Counted from the stretch's first letter, positions 8,996-18,429 are shown. The stretch: 64,000 bases of DNA from Thermosipho africanus Ob7 (GCF_003351105.1 NZ_NKRG01000001.1:248001-312000), one strand, 5' to 3'. A program made the numbers and translations. Notes: generated from the letters alone by a model not told the origin.

Positions 8996-9300
8996 CTATA
9001 CTATATAAATAAATATAACAAGAAAAAGTAACAAAACCTTTGAGCGGAAGTAAACAGTAAGTTAAATGTAGTATTTATAAGCTTTCATTTAATTTTATCT
9101 TCGGAAACATCTCCTAAAAATTTGTCTAATTTTAATTTGTTAACATAAAAGTTACAAATATAAAAACAGGAAACTAGTAAAAAAGAGTTTTTTTCAAAAT
9201 TGGTTACAAAAGTGTTAACATGACGTTTTATCTTAAAATATTTTTGTGATTTTTAATTGTTAATAATAAATTGTTATTTTATTAATATAATTTTTCTAAT
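8996..9300 (-). promoter_or_regulatory. Probable CRISPR leader, AT-rich, with repeated GTTAACAT/GTTACAAA motifs
   Basis: The region directly right of the last intact repeat is very AT-rich and has no gene, as expected of a leader for a minus-strand array. It holds GTTAACAT at 9139-9146 and 9214-9221, and GTTACAAA at 9151-9158 and 9203-9210, in opposite relative order. I could not identify a convincing minus-strand promoter by eye. The rest of the gap to 9560 also shows no supported gene. Confidence 0.5.
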
Positions 9301-9560
9301 GTTATTTAGTAGTCCAGCCAAGATAGTTTGAAATTGGGTAAAAAATTGCTTTTATGATCAAGAATTGGCAGCGGATAAAAAATAAAATATAGTTTATGAA
9401 AGTCAAAAGAAAATAAAGGGAAAACATTATAAAAGCAAGATTTATATATTATTTTTGGCGTATCGGTTAAAAAAATGGAAGTAGATGCACTCTTGACATG
9501 TAAAAAAATAATTAGTTGTTTTTTAAAAGTTTTGATATTTATGTATGCTTTATACAAATC

Positions 9561-9591
9561 AATTGACATCTGCTGTAAATTTGTGTAAACT
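9561..9591 (+). promoter_or_regulatory. niaR promoter overlapped by a candidate NiaR operator
   Basis: TTGACA (9563-9568) and TAAACT (9586-9591) are 17 bases apart and lie just upstream of the niaR start. An imperfect 21-base palindrome, AATTGACA-N5-TGTAAATT (9561-9581, 7 of 8 pairs), covers the -35 box. NiaR proteins repress their own NAD-salvage operons, so this dyad is a natural operator candidate. The binding assignment is inference. Confidence 0.55.
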
Positions 9592-9608
9592 TGTATTGAG
9601 GTGATAAT

Positions 9609-10115
9609 ATGAAAGAAAGATTAAAAAAAATATTAAGTATTTTAGAAAATTCAAATAAGCCAGTTAAAGGAAGAGATTTGGCAGAAGTTTTAAAAGTAAG
9701 TAGACAAGTTATCGTTCAAGATATATCTGTGTTAAAGACAAAAGGATATAAGATTTATTCAACCAGAGAAGGATACATTTTAGAAAAAAAGAGAGATGTT
9801 GTAAGAAAGATGATTGCCGTAAAACATAGTGAAGATGAAATATATGATGAGCTGTTAAAAATTGTTAAAGCTGGTGGGAAGGTAATAGATGTTATTGTCG
9901 AGCATCCTCTATATGGTGAAATAAAAGGAAGGCTTGATATAGAAACTATGGATGATATTTCAAAATTTATGGCACTGATGGAGAGTTCTAATGCAACTCC
10001 TCTATTAAAATTGTCTGGAGGAGTTCATATACATACTATTGAAGCACCCAACAAAAAAATAATGAATGATGTTTTGGATGCAATAAGTAAATATTTATTG
10101 GGGGTGGAAAAATGA
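9609..10115 (+). CDS. niaR: NiaR-type transcriptional repressor (HTH_11 plus 3H domain)
   Basis: This 168-residue regulator has an N-terminal winged helix-turn-helix (residues 1-55: LEVLKVSRQVIVQDISVLK type) and a C-terminal 3H domain. That domain is named for its conserved histidines, seen here in AVKHSEDE, IVEHPLYGE and GGVHIHTIEA. NiaR family members bind niacin and repress genes for NAD-precursor uptake and salvage. The next gene, overlapping by ATGA, is a transporter, which fits a niaR-niaP pair. The start ATG follows GAGGTGAT. Confidence 0.88.
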   Translation: MKERLKKILSILENSNKPVKGRDLAEVLKVSRQVIVQDISVLKTKGYKIYSTREGYILEKKRDVVRKMIAVKHSEDEIYDELLKIVKAGGKVIDVIVEHPLYGEIKGRLDIETMDDISKFMALMESSNATPLLKLSGGVHIHTIEAPNKKIMNDVLDAISKYLLGVEK

Positions 10116-11380
10116 AGATAGATCAAGTGGTTGATTTAATTGTCTCAAAGAAAGAACAAAAAAATTTGTTGATTTTAACTTCGATTCTTTGGATAATCGG
10201 ATCAGCAGGTGTAATGGTAATGCCATTTGTTGTTCCTGACCTTGTTTCTGAGTGGAATTTAACAACAGTACAAGCAAGTAGTTTAATTAGCTCAGTTTTT
10301 ATTGGTATGCTATTAGGTGCATTATTTTCTGGAATTATACTAGACTATTTTGGAAGAAAGATTGGTGTAATATTTTATTTGCTTGTTACTGTTATATTTA
10401 CTGTTTTATTTGGTTTTTCAAAATCTTTTGGTAGTGCATATGTATTTAGACTTCTTTCTGGTTTTGGATATGGAGGTTTGCTGCCTTCAGTTAATACTTA
10501 TTTATCAGAGTATACCTCTATCAGGCTTAGGGGAAGATATTTAGTGATATTAGAGGCAAGTTGGGCTGTTGGTAGTATTTTAATAGCTCTTTTTGCTGTC
10601 ACTTTGGGCGAAAAATTAGGCTGGAGATGGGATTTTTATATTTTTTCAATTGGAATTATTTCTTTAATTCCGTTTTTTAGAAAAAAAGATACTCCAAAAT
10701 ATATATTTGAAAAAAGAGGGGTTGAAGGTTTAAAAAAGATTTTTAACAAAGTACCTGAAAATATTGAAGAGATAGAAAAAGTAAAGGTAACTTTCAGTGG
10801 ACTTTTTAGAAAAGAACATATAAAACAAACTATTTTAGTTATTGTATCTTGGTTTGTGGTTAGTTTTGTATATTATGCATTATTTTCATGGGCACCAAAG
10901 ATATTTATTGCAAGTTTAGGGATAACTATTACAAAGGCAAAATGGTATACATTCTTTGTATATCTCGCACAGCTTCCGGGTTATCTTTCAGTTGCTTATT
11001 TGATTGAAAAGTGGGGACGTAAAAAAACTCTTGCAACATATTTCATAGGTATGGGTTTATCTTCTTTCCTATTGCTGCTTGCAACTGGCAATTTGAGCTT
11101 TCTGTTTATAGTATTGATCCTTTCATTTTTCACTTTGGGAGTTTGGGGACTTGTGTACGCATATACTCCTGAGCTATTTCCAACTTCATTTAGGGGAACT
11201 GCAAATGGTGTTGCAGGTGCAACTGCAAGAATAGCAGGAATTATTGCCCCGTACTTTACTGGTTATTTCGTTGACAAATCTATAGTAGCAGCTCTTTCAT
11301 TTGTGTCTTTGTTTGCTATATTTGCAGCGGTTATGACTCTTGTATTGGGAGTAGAGACAAAAGATAAAGCGGTAAATTAA
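10112..11380 (+). CDS. MFS transporter, probable niacin/NAD-precursor permease
   Basis: This is a 422-residue major facilitator with 12 predicted membrane segments. The cytoplasmic loop 2-3 motif is seen as GIILDYFGRKIG, with the symmetric copy AYLIEKWGRKKT in the second half. Further family motifs are RLLSGFGYGG and YTPELFPTSFRGTANG. These place it near the metabolite:H+ symporter/NiaP group of MFS. It overlaps niaR by 4 bases (ATGA), so it is co-translated with a niacin repressor, and niacin is the likeliest substrate. The family is clear from sequence; the substrate is inferred from the neighbour only. Confidence 0.8.
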   Translation: MKIDQVVDLIVSKKEQKNLLILTSILWIIGSAGVMVMPFVVPDLVSEWNLTTVQASSLISSVFIGMLLGALFSGIILDYFGRKIGVIFYLLVTVIFTVLFGFSKSFGSAYVFRLLSGFGYGGLLPSVNTYLSEYTSIRLRGRYLVILEASWAVGSILIALFAVTLGEKLGWRWDFYIFSIGIISLIPFFRKKDTPKYIFEKRGVEGLKKIFNKVPENIEEIEKVKVTFSGLFRKEHIKQTILVIVSWFVVSFVYYALFSWAPKIFIASLGITITKAKWYTFFVYLAQLPGYLSVAYLIEKWGRKKTLATYFIGMGLSSFLLLLATGNLSFLFIVLILSFFTLGVWGLVYAYTPELFPTSFRGTANGVAGATARIAGIIAPYFTGYFVDKSIVAALSFVSLFAIFAAVMTLVLGVETKDKAVN

Positions 11381-11400
11381 ATAAAAGTAATATTTTTTAA

Positions 11401-11434
11401 AATAAAGGCTCCATATTGGAGCCTTTATTTATTT
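11401..11434 (+). terminator. Rho-independent terminator after the niaR operon
   Basis: The 13-base arms AATAAAGGCTCCA and TGGAGCCTTTATT enclose a TAT loop and are followed by a T-rich tail. It separates the transporter gene from the hrcA promoter. Confidence 0.85.
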
Positions 11435-11489
11435 GACTGTAAAATCGTTTTATGATATACTATTATCAGACAAAGATAAAGAGTGATAA
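11433..11489 (+). promoter_or_regulatory. hrcA promoter with CIRCE-like operator
   Basis: TTGACT (11433-11438) and TATACT (11456-11461) are 17 bases apart, with a TGA extension before the -10. Directly after lies TTATCAGAC-N9-GAGTGATAA (11463-11489). Against the CIRCE consensus TTAGCACTC-N9-GAGTGCTAA the right arm matches 8 of 9 and the left arm 6 of 9. The element spans the expected transcription start, where HrcA would block initiation. Confidence 0.75.
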
Positions 11490-11514
11490 GATGGCTGATA
11501 AATGGGGTGAGAAA

Positions 11515-12528
11515 ATGAAAGAATTGTCTACAAGACAAGAGCAGATATTATATTGTCTTGTAAGAGAATATGTGAAATCTGGGACCCCAGTAAGTTCTCA
11601 AAAGATTTTAGAATCTACAAATCTTGAGTGGAGTGGTGCAACTGTAAGAAATGATATGAGAAAGTTAGATTATCTTGGATACGTATTTCAGCCACATACT
11701 TCTGCGGGAAGAGTCCCGACAGATAAAGGTTTAAGATTTTACGTAAATGAAATATTAAAACTTAGAAAAGAAACAAAGAAATCAGGAAGTTCTATAGACG
11801 TTAGTATAGATTTTCCAATAGGTGACTTGGATAAGATTATTCAAGGTGCTGCAAAGCTACTTGCAACCACAGTTAAAGCTTTTGTTATAATTGAAAAACC
11901 TAATCCTATGTATTTAAGAATTAGAAGAGTTGTTTTAACACCAGTTACTAAAAACTTTTCCATTGTTAATATAATTACCGAACTTGGACTTACATCAGTT
12001 CTTCCAATTCAGCATTCAGAAATTTACAATATTCAAGAAATAGAAGAATTTTTAAACAAAAGTCTTGATGGAATTTTGCTTAGTGAATTTAGGGCTAAAC
12101 TGAGAGAAGTTGTTGAAAGATTTTCATGGGTTGGAGGAAGGCTGAAAGAATTTATTGAACTTTCAGAAAAGATAGCTTCTGAAAAGTATGAAGAATATAT
12201 TACAGAAGGTGTTTTTAATCTTGTTAATGCAAAAAGATTCGATGAAGAAAAGTTAAAAGAGATTGTTAGATTTTCAACAAATGAAGAATATTATTCTAAG
12301 ATTTTTGAACTTGGAGAAGGCATATTCATTGGAAAAGAGCATAATATTAAAAACTTTGAGCAGTATTCAATTTTGATAATGCCGTACTTTGTTTTCAACA
12401 GAGAAGTCGGGAAAATAGCTGTTATTTTTGATAAATTTAGTGATTACAACAGAGTATTCGATAGTGTGGAATATGTAGTGAATAGATTAACTGAATACTT
12501 TACTGTTGTTGCAAGAAATGTTGAATAA
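11515..12528 (+). CDS. hrcA: HrcA, heat-inducible repressor of the CIRCE regulon
   Basis: This is the repressor of class I heat-shock operons, kept active by GroEL in other bacteria. The N-terminal winged helix contains STRQEQILYCLVREYVKSG, VSSQKILE and SGATVRNDMRKLDYLGY. The characteristic QPHTSAGRVPTDKGLRFYV follows. The C-terminal half is the GAF-like dimerisation region. I prefer ATG 11515 because GGGGTGAG lies just before it. ATG 11491 is in frame but directly follows the operator, and the more upstream frame lies inside the promoter. It heads hrcA-grpE-dnaJ and is probably autoregulated. Confidence 0.93.
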   Translation: MKELSTRQEQILYCLVREYVKSGTPVSSQKILESTNLEWSGATVRNDMRKLDYLGYVFQPHTSAGRVPTDKGLRFYVNEILKLRKETKKSGSSIDVSIDFPIGDLDKIIQGAAKLLATTVKAFVIIEKPNPMYLRIRRVVLTPVTKNFSIVNIITELGLTSVLPIQHSEIYNIQEIEEFLNKSLDGILLSEFRAKLREVVERFSWVGGRLKEFIELSEKIASEKYEEYITEGVFNLVNAKRFDEEKLKEIVRFSTNEEYYSKIFELGEGIFIGKEHNIKNFEQYSILIMPYFVFNREVGKIAVIFDKFSDYNRVFDSVEYVVNRLTEYFTVVARNVE

Positions 12529-12542
12529 TGGAGGTGGAAGAT

Positions 12543-13133
12543 ATGGAAAAAAAGGAAATGAAAAAAGAAAAAATGATTGAAAATGAAAAAGTTGAAAATG
12601 TTAAAGAGGATGCTAATAAAGAAAAGAAAGAAAAAGGAAAGGAAAAAGATTTAGAAAAAATAATTGATGAACAATCAAAAAAGATTGAGGAACTTGAAAA
12701 TCAGTTAAAAGAATTTGAAAATTACGCTAGAATTTTAAAATCTCAATTTGAGAATTATAAAAAAGATGTTGCAAGGGAAAAGGAACAAATTTCTATTTCA
12801 ACAATTGGTAGAATTGTAGAAAAATTAGTTCCTATAATTGATGATTTTAAAAGAGCATTTAAAAATGTTGATGATGAGACTAAAAAAACACAATTTTTCA
12901 AGGGAATGGAAATTATATACAAAAACTTATTTAAAATACTAGAAGGACTTGGTTTGCAGGAAATTAAAGTTGGAGATAAATTCGACCCGTTTGAGCATGA
13001 GGCTGTAGAAAGAGTTGAGGATGAAGAAAAAGAAGAATATTCAATTGTTGAAATTGTGGAAGATGGTTACAAATTTAATGGACGAGTTCTAAAACCTGTG
13101 AAGGTAAAGGTCTCGATTAAGCCTAGGAGGTGA
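12543..13133 (+). CDS. grpE: GrpE, nucleotide exchange factor for DnaK
   Basis: This 196-residue protein has a highly charged lysine/glutamate N-terminal tail (1-45), a long coiled-coil helix (45-100) and the GrpE core with [38 protein letters not shown] and [12 protein letters not shown] follow. It releases ADP from DnaK. The start ATG follows GGAGGTGG at 12530-12537; a frame opening at 12528 lacks a ribosome binding site. No dnaK gene is present in the window. Confidence 0.93.
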   Translation: MEKKEMKKEKMIENEKVENVKEDANKEKKEKGKEKDLEKIIDEQSKKIEELENQLKEFENYARILKSQFENYKKDVAREKEQISISTIGRIVEKLVPIIDDFKRAFKNVDDETKKTQFFKGMEIIYKNLFKILEGLGLQEIKVGDKFDPFEHEAVERVEDEEKEEYSIVEIVEDGYKFNGRVLKPVKVKVSIKPRR

Positions 13134-13138
13134 AATAT

Positions 13139-14278
13139 ATGGCCAAAAAAGACTATTATGAGATTCTTGGTGTTTCAAGAAATGCGTCTCAAGAAGAAAT
13201 AAGGCAGGCATATAAACAATTAATAAAAAAATGGCATCCGGATAGAAATCATCAAAATAGAAAAGAAGCGGAAGAAAAATTTAAAGAAATACAAGAAGCA
13301 TACGAAGTTCTTTCTGATCCTGAAAAAAGAGCAATGTACGATAGGTTCGGATATGTAGGTGATGTCCCACCAAACGCTGGTAGTGGAGGCGGTTTTGGTG
13401 GCTTTGGTGGTTTTGGTGGTTTTGAAGATATATTCAAAGACTTTGGTGATTTTATTAATAACGATATATTTAACATATTCTTTGGTGATCAAAGAACATC
13501 TTCAAGACAAAAACAAAGAAGAGCAAAACGCGGAGAAGACATAAATATAACTGTTGATGTGCCTTTTGAGCAGGTATTTACAGGAACAACTATCCCAATT
13601 GAATACGATAGGTATGAGGTATGTAGTCATTGTAATGGTGAAGGGGTAGAGCCAGGAAGTGGATGGGTAAGCTGTCCGAAATGTCATGGAACAGGGGTAG
13701 TTAGAGAAGAAAGAAGAACGTTTCTTGGAGTTATTGTAAATCAATACACATGTAATCAATGTGGTGGCACAGGAAAGATACCTGGAGAGACATGTCATGT
13801 ATGTGGTGGCAGTGGAAGAATAAGAAAAAGACATAGAGTGGAAGTAAAAATTCCAGCTGGAGTTGACAACGGAACCGTTATTAGAGTTCAAGGTAAAGGT
13901 AATGCAGGGTATAACGGTGGTGGATATGGCGATTTATATGTAAATGTAAGAATTACAGGACATATTGATTTTGAAAGACGTGGAAATGATTTAATAAAGG
14001 AGATAAAAATAGATTATGTTGAAGCAATACTTGGAACCAAAGTAAAAATTAAGATGCCTGACGGTAGAGTTAAAGAAGTTAAGATACCATCAGGTGTTCA
14101 AGATGGAGAAAACATTTATGTATACGGAGAAGGCGTACCAGATATGAGAACGGGAAGAAGGGGAGATTTAATTTTAAAGATCAAAGTAGATATTCCAAAA
14201 AGAGTATCTCGCTCTGAGAAAAAGTTATTAAAGGAAATTGCGAAATTGAGGGGAAAGGATGTTGACGAAGAAGAGTGA
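13139..14278 (+). CDS. dnaJ: DnaJ, Hsp40 co-chaperone
   Basis: This 379-residue type I Hsp40 carries a J domain with HPD at 33-35 and a glycine/phenylalanine-rich linker (about 77-100). Four zinc motifs follow, [24 protein letters not shown] and CHVCGGSG, then the C-terminal substrate-binding domains. ATG 13139 follows AGGAGGTG. A GTG at 13130 in frame lies within that site and is not used. Its end overlaps nadE by 20 bases, tying NAD synthesis to the chaperone operon. Confidence 0.96.
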   Translation: MAKKDYYEILGVSRNASQEEIRQAYKQLIKKWHPDRNHQNRKEAEEKFKEIQEAYEVLSDPEKRAMYDRFGYVGDVPPNAGSGGGFGGFGGFGGFEDIFKDFGDFINNDIFNIFFGDQRTSSRQKQRRAKRGEDINITVDVPFEQVFTGTTIPIEYDRYEVCSHCNGEGVEPGSGWVSCPKCHGTGVVREERRTFLGVIVNQYTCNQCGGTGKIPGETCHVCGGSGRIRKRHRVEVKIPAGVDNGTVIRVQGKGNAGYNGGGYGDLYVNVRITGHIDFERRGNDLIKEIKIDYVEAILGTKVKIKMPDGRVKEVKIPSGVQDGENIYVYGEGVPDMRTGRRGDLILKIKVDIPKRVSRSEKKLLKEIAKLRGKDVDEEE

Positions 14279-15134
14279 AAAGATTGTTAATTTTTTAAGA
14301 GAGACAGTTGCACAATATAATTTTAGAGGATTAGTTCTTGGAGTTAGTGGAGGACTTGATTCAGCAGTAGTTTTAGCACTTCTTGTAAAAGCATTTGATA
14401 GGGATAAGATAAAGTGCTTTATTTTGCCTGAAAGAGATAGTCCTAAAGATTCAGTTAAAGATGCTGTTTTTGTTTGTAAATACTTTGGAGTTGAATATGA
14501 AATAAAGAATATTACAAAGATTCTTCGAGCACTTGGCATTTATAAATATTACCCACCAGCATTTTTTGTGCCCTGGAAGGTAAAGGAAAATTTTGCAAAG
14601 AGAAGATGGCAAAAGTATAAAGAAAAAGGTAATCCTTTTGAATTTGATATAGAAGGAATCTATGATGAAGAGTTTTTAAAAGGTATAAGCTACTATAGGG
14701 CAAAACATAGGGTGAGAATGGTTTATCTATACAAAGAGGCGGAAAGAAGGAATTACGCTGTTGTTGGAACTACTAATAAAACAGAATTTTTAACAGGGTT
14801 GTATGTAAAGTGGGGAGATGATTCAACAGATATTGAACCAATTTTGCATCTTTATAAAACTCAGGTATACGAACTTGCAAAAGAATTAAATGTCCCTGAA
14901 AAAATAATTATGAAACCAGCTTCACCAGATTTAATTCCAGGAATTGGTGATGAAGAAATATTTGGGCTTGATTATTCTACTCTTGATAGGATATTAGATA
15001 AGCTAGTAAATAACAAAAGTTTGGATGGTGAAGACCCTGAAAAGGTTAAACTAGTAAAAAGGCTTTATCAAATTGGAAAAAAGAGAAATTCATTAAGGAA
15101 TGTAAGCATGGTAGATGATTTATATGGAACTTAA
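14259..15134 (+). CDS. nadE: NH3-type NAD+ synthetase
   Basis: This enzyme amidates nicotinic acid adenine dinucleotide to NAD+ using ATP. At 291 residues it contains the PP-loop SGGLDSAV near residue 30 and the [25 protein letters not shown] segment (split here around 170-195). [19 protein letters not shown] and [21 protein letters not shown] follow, typical of NadE. There is no N-terminal glutaminase domain, so ammonia is the likely direct donor or a partner supplies it. The start lies inside the end of dnaJ after GAGGGGAAAGG. Confidence 0.93.
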   Translation: MLTKKSEKIVNFLRETVAQYNFRGLVLGVSGGLDSAVVLALLVKAFDRDKIKCFILPERDSPKDSVKDAVFVCKYFGVEYEIKNITKILRALGIYKYYPPAFFVPWKVKENFAKRRWQKYKEKGNPFEFDIEGIYDEEFLKGISYYRAKHRVRMVYLYKEAERRNYAVVGTTNKTEFLTGLYVKWGDDSTDIEPILHLYKTQVYELAKELNVPEKIIMKPASPDLIPGIGDEEIFGLDYSTLDRILDKLVNNKSLDGEDPEKVKLVKRLYQIGKKRNSLRNVSMVDDLYGT

Positions 15135-16347
15135 AACGTTAGCAAAAAAGCTAATTTTTGATACTTTAGAAGATATCCAACCTGAAAAGCTAGTAAAAGA
15201 AAAGTTAAAAGAAATAAGGGTTGATAAGAAAGTATATGTTCTTTCAATTGGAAAAGCAGCATGGAAGATGGCAAAGGCTGCAAATGATGTATTGGATATA
15301 GAGTATGGAATAGTTATAACAAAATATGGATATAATTTTGGAAATATTGAAAATTTTGATATATTTGAAGCAGGGCACCCTCTACCGGATGAAAACTCAC
15401 TTTCTGCTACAAAATTTGCCGTTGAAAAATTTTCAAAATTATCAAGAGATGATATCCTATTGTTTTTAATATCTGGAGGAGGTTCATCTACTTTTGAACT
15501 ATTGCAAGATGGACTTTCATTGGATGATTTAAAAGATGTAACGACGCAGCTCTTAAAAAGTGGTGCAGATATTAAGGAGATTAATACTATTCGCTCAAGA
15601 CTTTCAAAAGTAAAAGGTGGAAGGTTTTTAAATTTTGTTAAATCAAAGGTAATTACATTGGTTTTATCAGATGTACTTGAAAATGATTTAAGGTACATTG
15701 CATCAGGTCCAACATATGAAGCATGTAGTACCTTTGAAGATGCTTACAAAATAATTAAAAAGTACAATTTAGATTTTAATGAAAATATAATTAATGTTTT
15801 AAAAAAAGATGTAAAAATCAACAAGCAGATTGATGTAGAGCATTACATAATAGGGAGTATTGATATAGCATGTGATATTCTAGAAAAACATGCAAGAAAG
15901 TATAATTTAAACACACTTGTTTTAACTACAAGACTTGATTGTGAGGCAAAAGAAGCTGGAAAGTTTATTGCAAGTATAGCAAAAAGTAGTAAATTAAAAA
16001 CACCATATTGTATTATTTTTGGTGGAGAAACTGTTGTAAAGGTAAAAGGAAGCGGAAAAGGTGGAAGAAATCAAGAACTCTGTTATTCAGCAGCACTTGA
16101 AATAGAAAATATGAAAGATGTGGTTATTGCAAGTGTTGGAACAGATGGAACAGATGGTCCAACGGATGCTGCAGGGGCAATTGTTGATGGAAAAACTATC
16201 TCAAAGGTGAGAAAATTTTCGAATGATCCAAATGAATTTCTTTTAAATAACGATACCTATAATGCCTTAAAACTTTCTAGAGATCTCTTAATAACGGGTC
16301 CAACGGGAACTAATTTAAATGACATAGGATTTATACTCAAGGGGTGA
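15115..16347 (+). CDS. Glycerate 2-kinase (MOFRL/GckA type)
   Basis: This enzyme phosphorylates D-glycerate to 2-phosphoglycerate. Family hallmarks visible are VLSIGKAAWKMAKAA, AGHPLPDENS, FLISGGGSS, INTIRSRLSKVKGGRF, LVLSDVLENDL, IASGP and GGETVVKVKGSGKGGRNQE. The GTDGTDGPTDAAGAIVDG segment and ITGPTGTNLND follow. Length (410) is normal. It overlaps nadE by 20 bases; an in-frame ATG at 15124 is an alternative start and neither has a strong ribosome binding site. The next gene, a hydroxyacid dehydrogenase, could supply glycerate from hydroxypyruvate. Confidence 0.9.
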   Translation: MIYMELKTLAKKLIFDTLEDIQPEKLVKEKLKEIRVDKKVYVLSIGKAAWKMAKAANDVLDIEYGIVITKYGYNFGNIENFDIFEAGHPLPDENSLSATKFAVEKFSKLSRDDILLFLISGGGSSTFELLQDGLSLDDLKDVTTQLLKSGADIKEINTIRSRLSKVKGGRFLNFVKSKVITLVLSDVLENDLRYIASGPTYEACSTFEDAYKIIKKYNLDFNENIINVLKKDVKINKQIDVEHYIIGSIDIACDILEKHARKYNLNTLVLTTRLDCEAKEAGKFIASIAKSSKLKTPYCIIFGGETVVKVKGSGKGGRNQELCYSAALEIENMKDVVIASVGTDGTDGPTDAAGAIVDGKTISKVRKFSNDPNEFLLNNDTYNALKLSRDLLITGPTGTNLNDIGFILKG

Positions 16348-16354
16348 TAATGTG

Positions 16355-17314
16355 ATGAAGGCTCTTGTTTTAACAAAGATAACTGATTATTTTAGAAAAA
16401 AGATGGAAGAGTTTAATGAGATTGAATGGTATACTCCAAAAGATATAGATTACGTCTTAGAAGATGTGGAAATAATAGTTACTGGATATTTGACTGAAGA
16501 ACAAGTAGATAAAGCAAAAAAATTAAAAGCTATTTTTATTCCTTGGACTGGTGCAGATAAACTTCCATGGAAAAAGATAAAAGAAAGGAATATAATTGTT
16601 TCAAATTCGCACGGTAACGGAAAGATGGTAGCTGAACGTGCGCTATCTTTATCCCTTGCTCTTCTTGGAAGAATAGTAGAATTTCACAACGACCTTGAAA
16701 AGGGAATATGGCATGGCTTTGCCGTAGGATTTAAGGAAGAAGATTATTGGTACTCACTTCAAAGAAAAAATGTAGCGATACTTGGGACTGGGGTTATTGG
16801 AAGACATCTTGCAAAGCTTTTAAAAGGTTTTGATTGTCATATAACAGGTTTTAAAAGAAGCAAAGAACAAATAGCAGGATTTGATAGGATTGTAACTTCA
16901 ATAGAAGAAGCAATATCAGATGCACAGGTAATATATCTTGCACTACCTTTAACTGAAAAGACTTACAAAATTATCGATGAAAAGATGTTTGAAAAAATGA
17001 GAGGAAAGTTTTTAATAAATGTTGGAAGAGGAGAATTGATAGATGAATACTCACTTTTTAAGGCGCTTAATGAGAACATATTAAGAGGTTTTGCATCGGA
17101 TGTCTGGTATAAGTATCCTTCAAAAGATGAACAAGTTATCTTACCTTTTAATTTTCCAATCCATAAGTTCAAAAATGTAGTTCTTTCTCCACACGTTGGA
17201 GGGTTTACAATAGAGGGTCAGCAAGGAAGAATAGATGAACTATTTGAAAATATAGAATCATTCCTGAAAAAAGGTTTTCCAAAAACAGCTGTAGATCCCG
17301 AATTGATGTATTAA
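16355..17314 (+). CDS. D-isomer specific 2-hydroxyacid dehydrogenase
   Basis: This is a 319-residue NAD(P)-dependent dehydrogenase. It has the Rossmann motif ILGTGVIGRHLAKLL, the LPLTEKTYKIIDEKMFEKM stretch, and NVGRGELID with the catalytic arginine. LSPHVGG carries the catalytic histidine. A hydroxypyruvate/glyoxylate reductase role is suggested by the glycerate kinase upstream (7 bases away), but substrate specificity cannot be read from the sequence. ATG 16355 sits 6 bases after GGGGTGAT; GTG 16352 is a less likely start. Confidence 0.85.
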   Translation: MKALVLTKITDYFRKKMEEFNEIEWYTPKDIDYVLEDVEIIVTGYLTEEQVDKAKKLKAIFIPWTGADKLPWKKIKERNIIVSNSHGNGKMVAERALSLSLALLGRIVEFHNDLEKGIWHGFAVGFKEEDYWYSLQRKNVAILGTGVIGRHLAKLLKGFDCHITGFKRSKEQIAGFDRIVTSIEEAISDAQVIYLALPLTEKTYKIIDEKMFEKMRGKFLINVGRGELIDEYSLFKALNENILRGFASDVWYKYPSKDEQVILPFNFPIHKFKNVVLSPHVGGFTIEGQQGRIDELFENIESFLKKGFPKTAVDPELMY

Positions 17315-17349
17315 TTGTTAAAACAAATTTATATTTAGGGGGGATAAAA

Positions 17350-18429
17350 ATGAACATTACAGTTATTGGAGCAGGAAACGGAGGACTTGCTCTTGCTGGT
17401 TTTTTAGCTATGAGGGGATTTGCTGTTACTTTATATAACAGAAGCTTAAAAAGAATTTCATCCTTTATCAAATCTAGAGTTATAAAATTGGAAGGAGAAA
17501 TTACTGGTAGTGTAAAAATAAAGAATGTTACAAATAACTTGGAAGAAGCCTTAAAAGATGCAGAATTAGTAATGATCGTTGTTCCAGCTTTTGCACATGC
17601 AGATATTGCGGAAAAAGTTTCAAAATACGTAAAAGATGGTCAAATTTTTATTTTAAATCCAGGTAGAACGTTTGGTGCACTTGAGTTTTATAACATATTT
17701 AGAAAGAATCGGGTAGATAAGGATGTTATAATAGCAGAGACTCAGACCTTTCTTTTTGCCTCTAGAACTTCCAATCCTGGAGTTTCTCACATATTTAGGG
17801 TTAAAAATGCTGTTCCAATTTCTGCAATTCCATCGACAAAAAATGAAAAATTGAAAAAGGTTATTGAAGATATAGTCCCCGAGTTTCATGTAGTGGATTC
17901 TATAATTTATACTAGTTTTAATAACATTGGTGCGGTTTTTCATCCAGCAACTCTTATTCTTAACTCCGGACGTGTTGAAAGCACGTTTGGAAAGTTTGAA
18001 TTTTATCTTGAAGGTATTACTCCTTCAGTTGCAAGAGTTCTAGAAAAGATAGATGCAGAAAGATGTTCTGTTGCAAGAACACTTGGAATTGAGCCAATGA
18101 CGGCAAAAGATTGGTTAAATTATGCATACGATGTTTTAGGTAACAACTTGTATGAAGCTATACATAACAATGCTGGCTACCAAGGAATTATCGCACCGCC
18201 GAGTCTTCAAAATAGATATATATTTGAAGATGTGCCTATGAGCCTTGTTCCAATATCTGAAATGGCAAAAAAATTAGGTATAAATACTCCCGCGATAGAT
18301 TCTATTATTTACCTGTCTTCAATAATGATGGGGCGTGATTTTTATAGAGAAGGTAGGACCTTGGAACGTTTAGGAATTAGTAAATTAAGCCTTGATGAGA
18401 TAAAGAATCTGATATACAAGGGGGTGTGA
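17350..18429 (+). CDS. NAD/NADP octopine/nopaline-type (opine) dehydrogenase
   Basis: This is a 359-residue two-domain oxidoreductase. The N-terminus ITVIGAGNGGLALAGFLA is a dinucleotide-binding fold. The middle carries NPGRTFGALEF, ETQTFLFASRT and a NNIGAVFHPATLILN segment containing the histidine expected of the opine dehydrogenase C-terminal domain. Enzymes of this fold join or split a 2-oxo acid and an amino acid by reductive amination. The real substrate here is unknown. It has a GGGGGG-type ribosome binding site and is followed 1 base later by the B12-binding gene, so the two are probably partners. Confidence 0.8.
   Translation: MNITVIGAGNGGLALAGFLAMRGFAVTLYNRSLKRISSFIKSRVIKLEGEITGSVKIKNVTNNLEEALKDAELVMIVVPAFAHADIAEKVSKYVKDGQIFILNPGRTFGALEFYNIFRKNRVDKDVIIAETQTFLFASRTSNPGVSHIFRVKNAVPISAIPSTKNEKLKKVIEDIVPEFHVVDSIIYTSFNNIGAVFHPATLILNSGRVESTFGKFEFYLEGITPSVARVLEKIDAERCSVARTLGIEPMTAKDWLNYAYDVLGNNLYEAIHNNAGYQGIIAPPSLQNRYIFEDVPMSLVPISEMAKKLGINTPAIDSIIYLSSIMMGRDFYREGRTLERLGISKLSLDEIKNLIYKGV

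Noticed and set aside
9306-9569. Minus-strand frame of 87 codons between the array and niaR
   Set aside because: No ribosome binding site, no recognisable protein character, and it overlaps the niaR promoter and operator.
11452-11514. Longer start for hrcA
   Set aside because: The region holds the -10 box and the CIRCE-like element, so it is not fully in the transcript; ATG 11515 has a better ribosome binding site.
13220-13891. Several frames overlapping dnaJ on both strands
   Set aside because: Shadows of the glycine-rich and zinc-finger regions of dnaJ, which is certain.
14259-15134. Glutamine-dependent NAD synthetase
   Set aside because: The protein is too short and has no N-terminal nitrilase-type domain.
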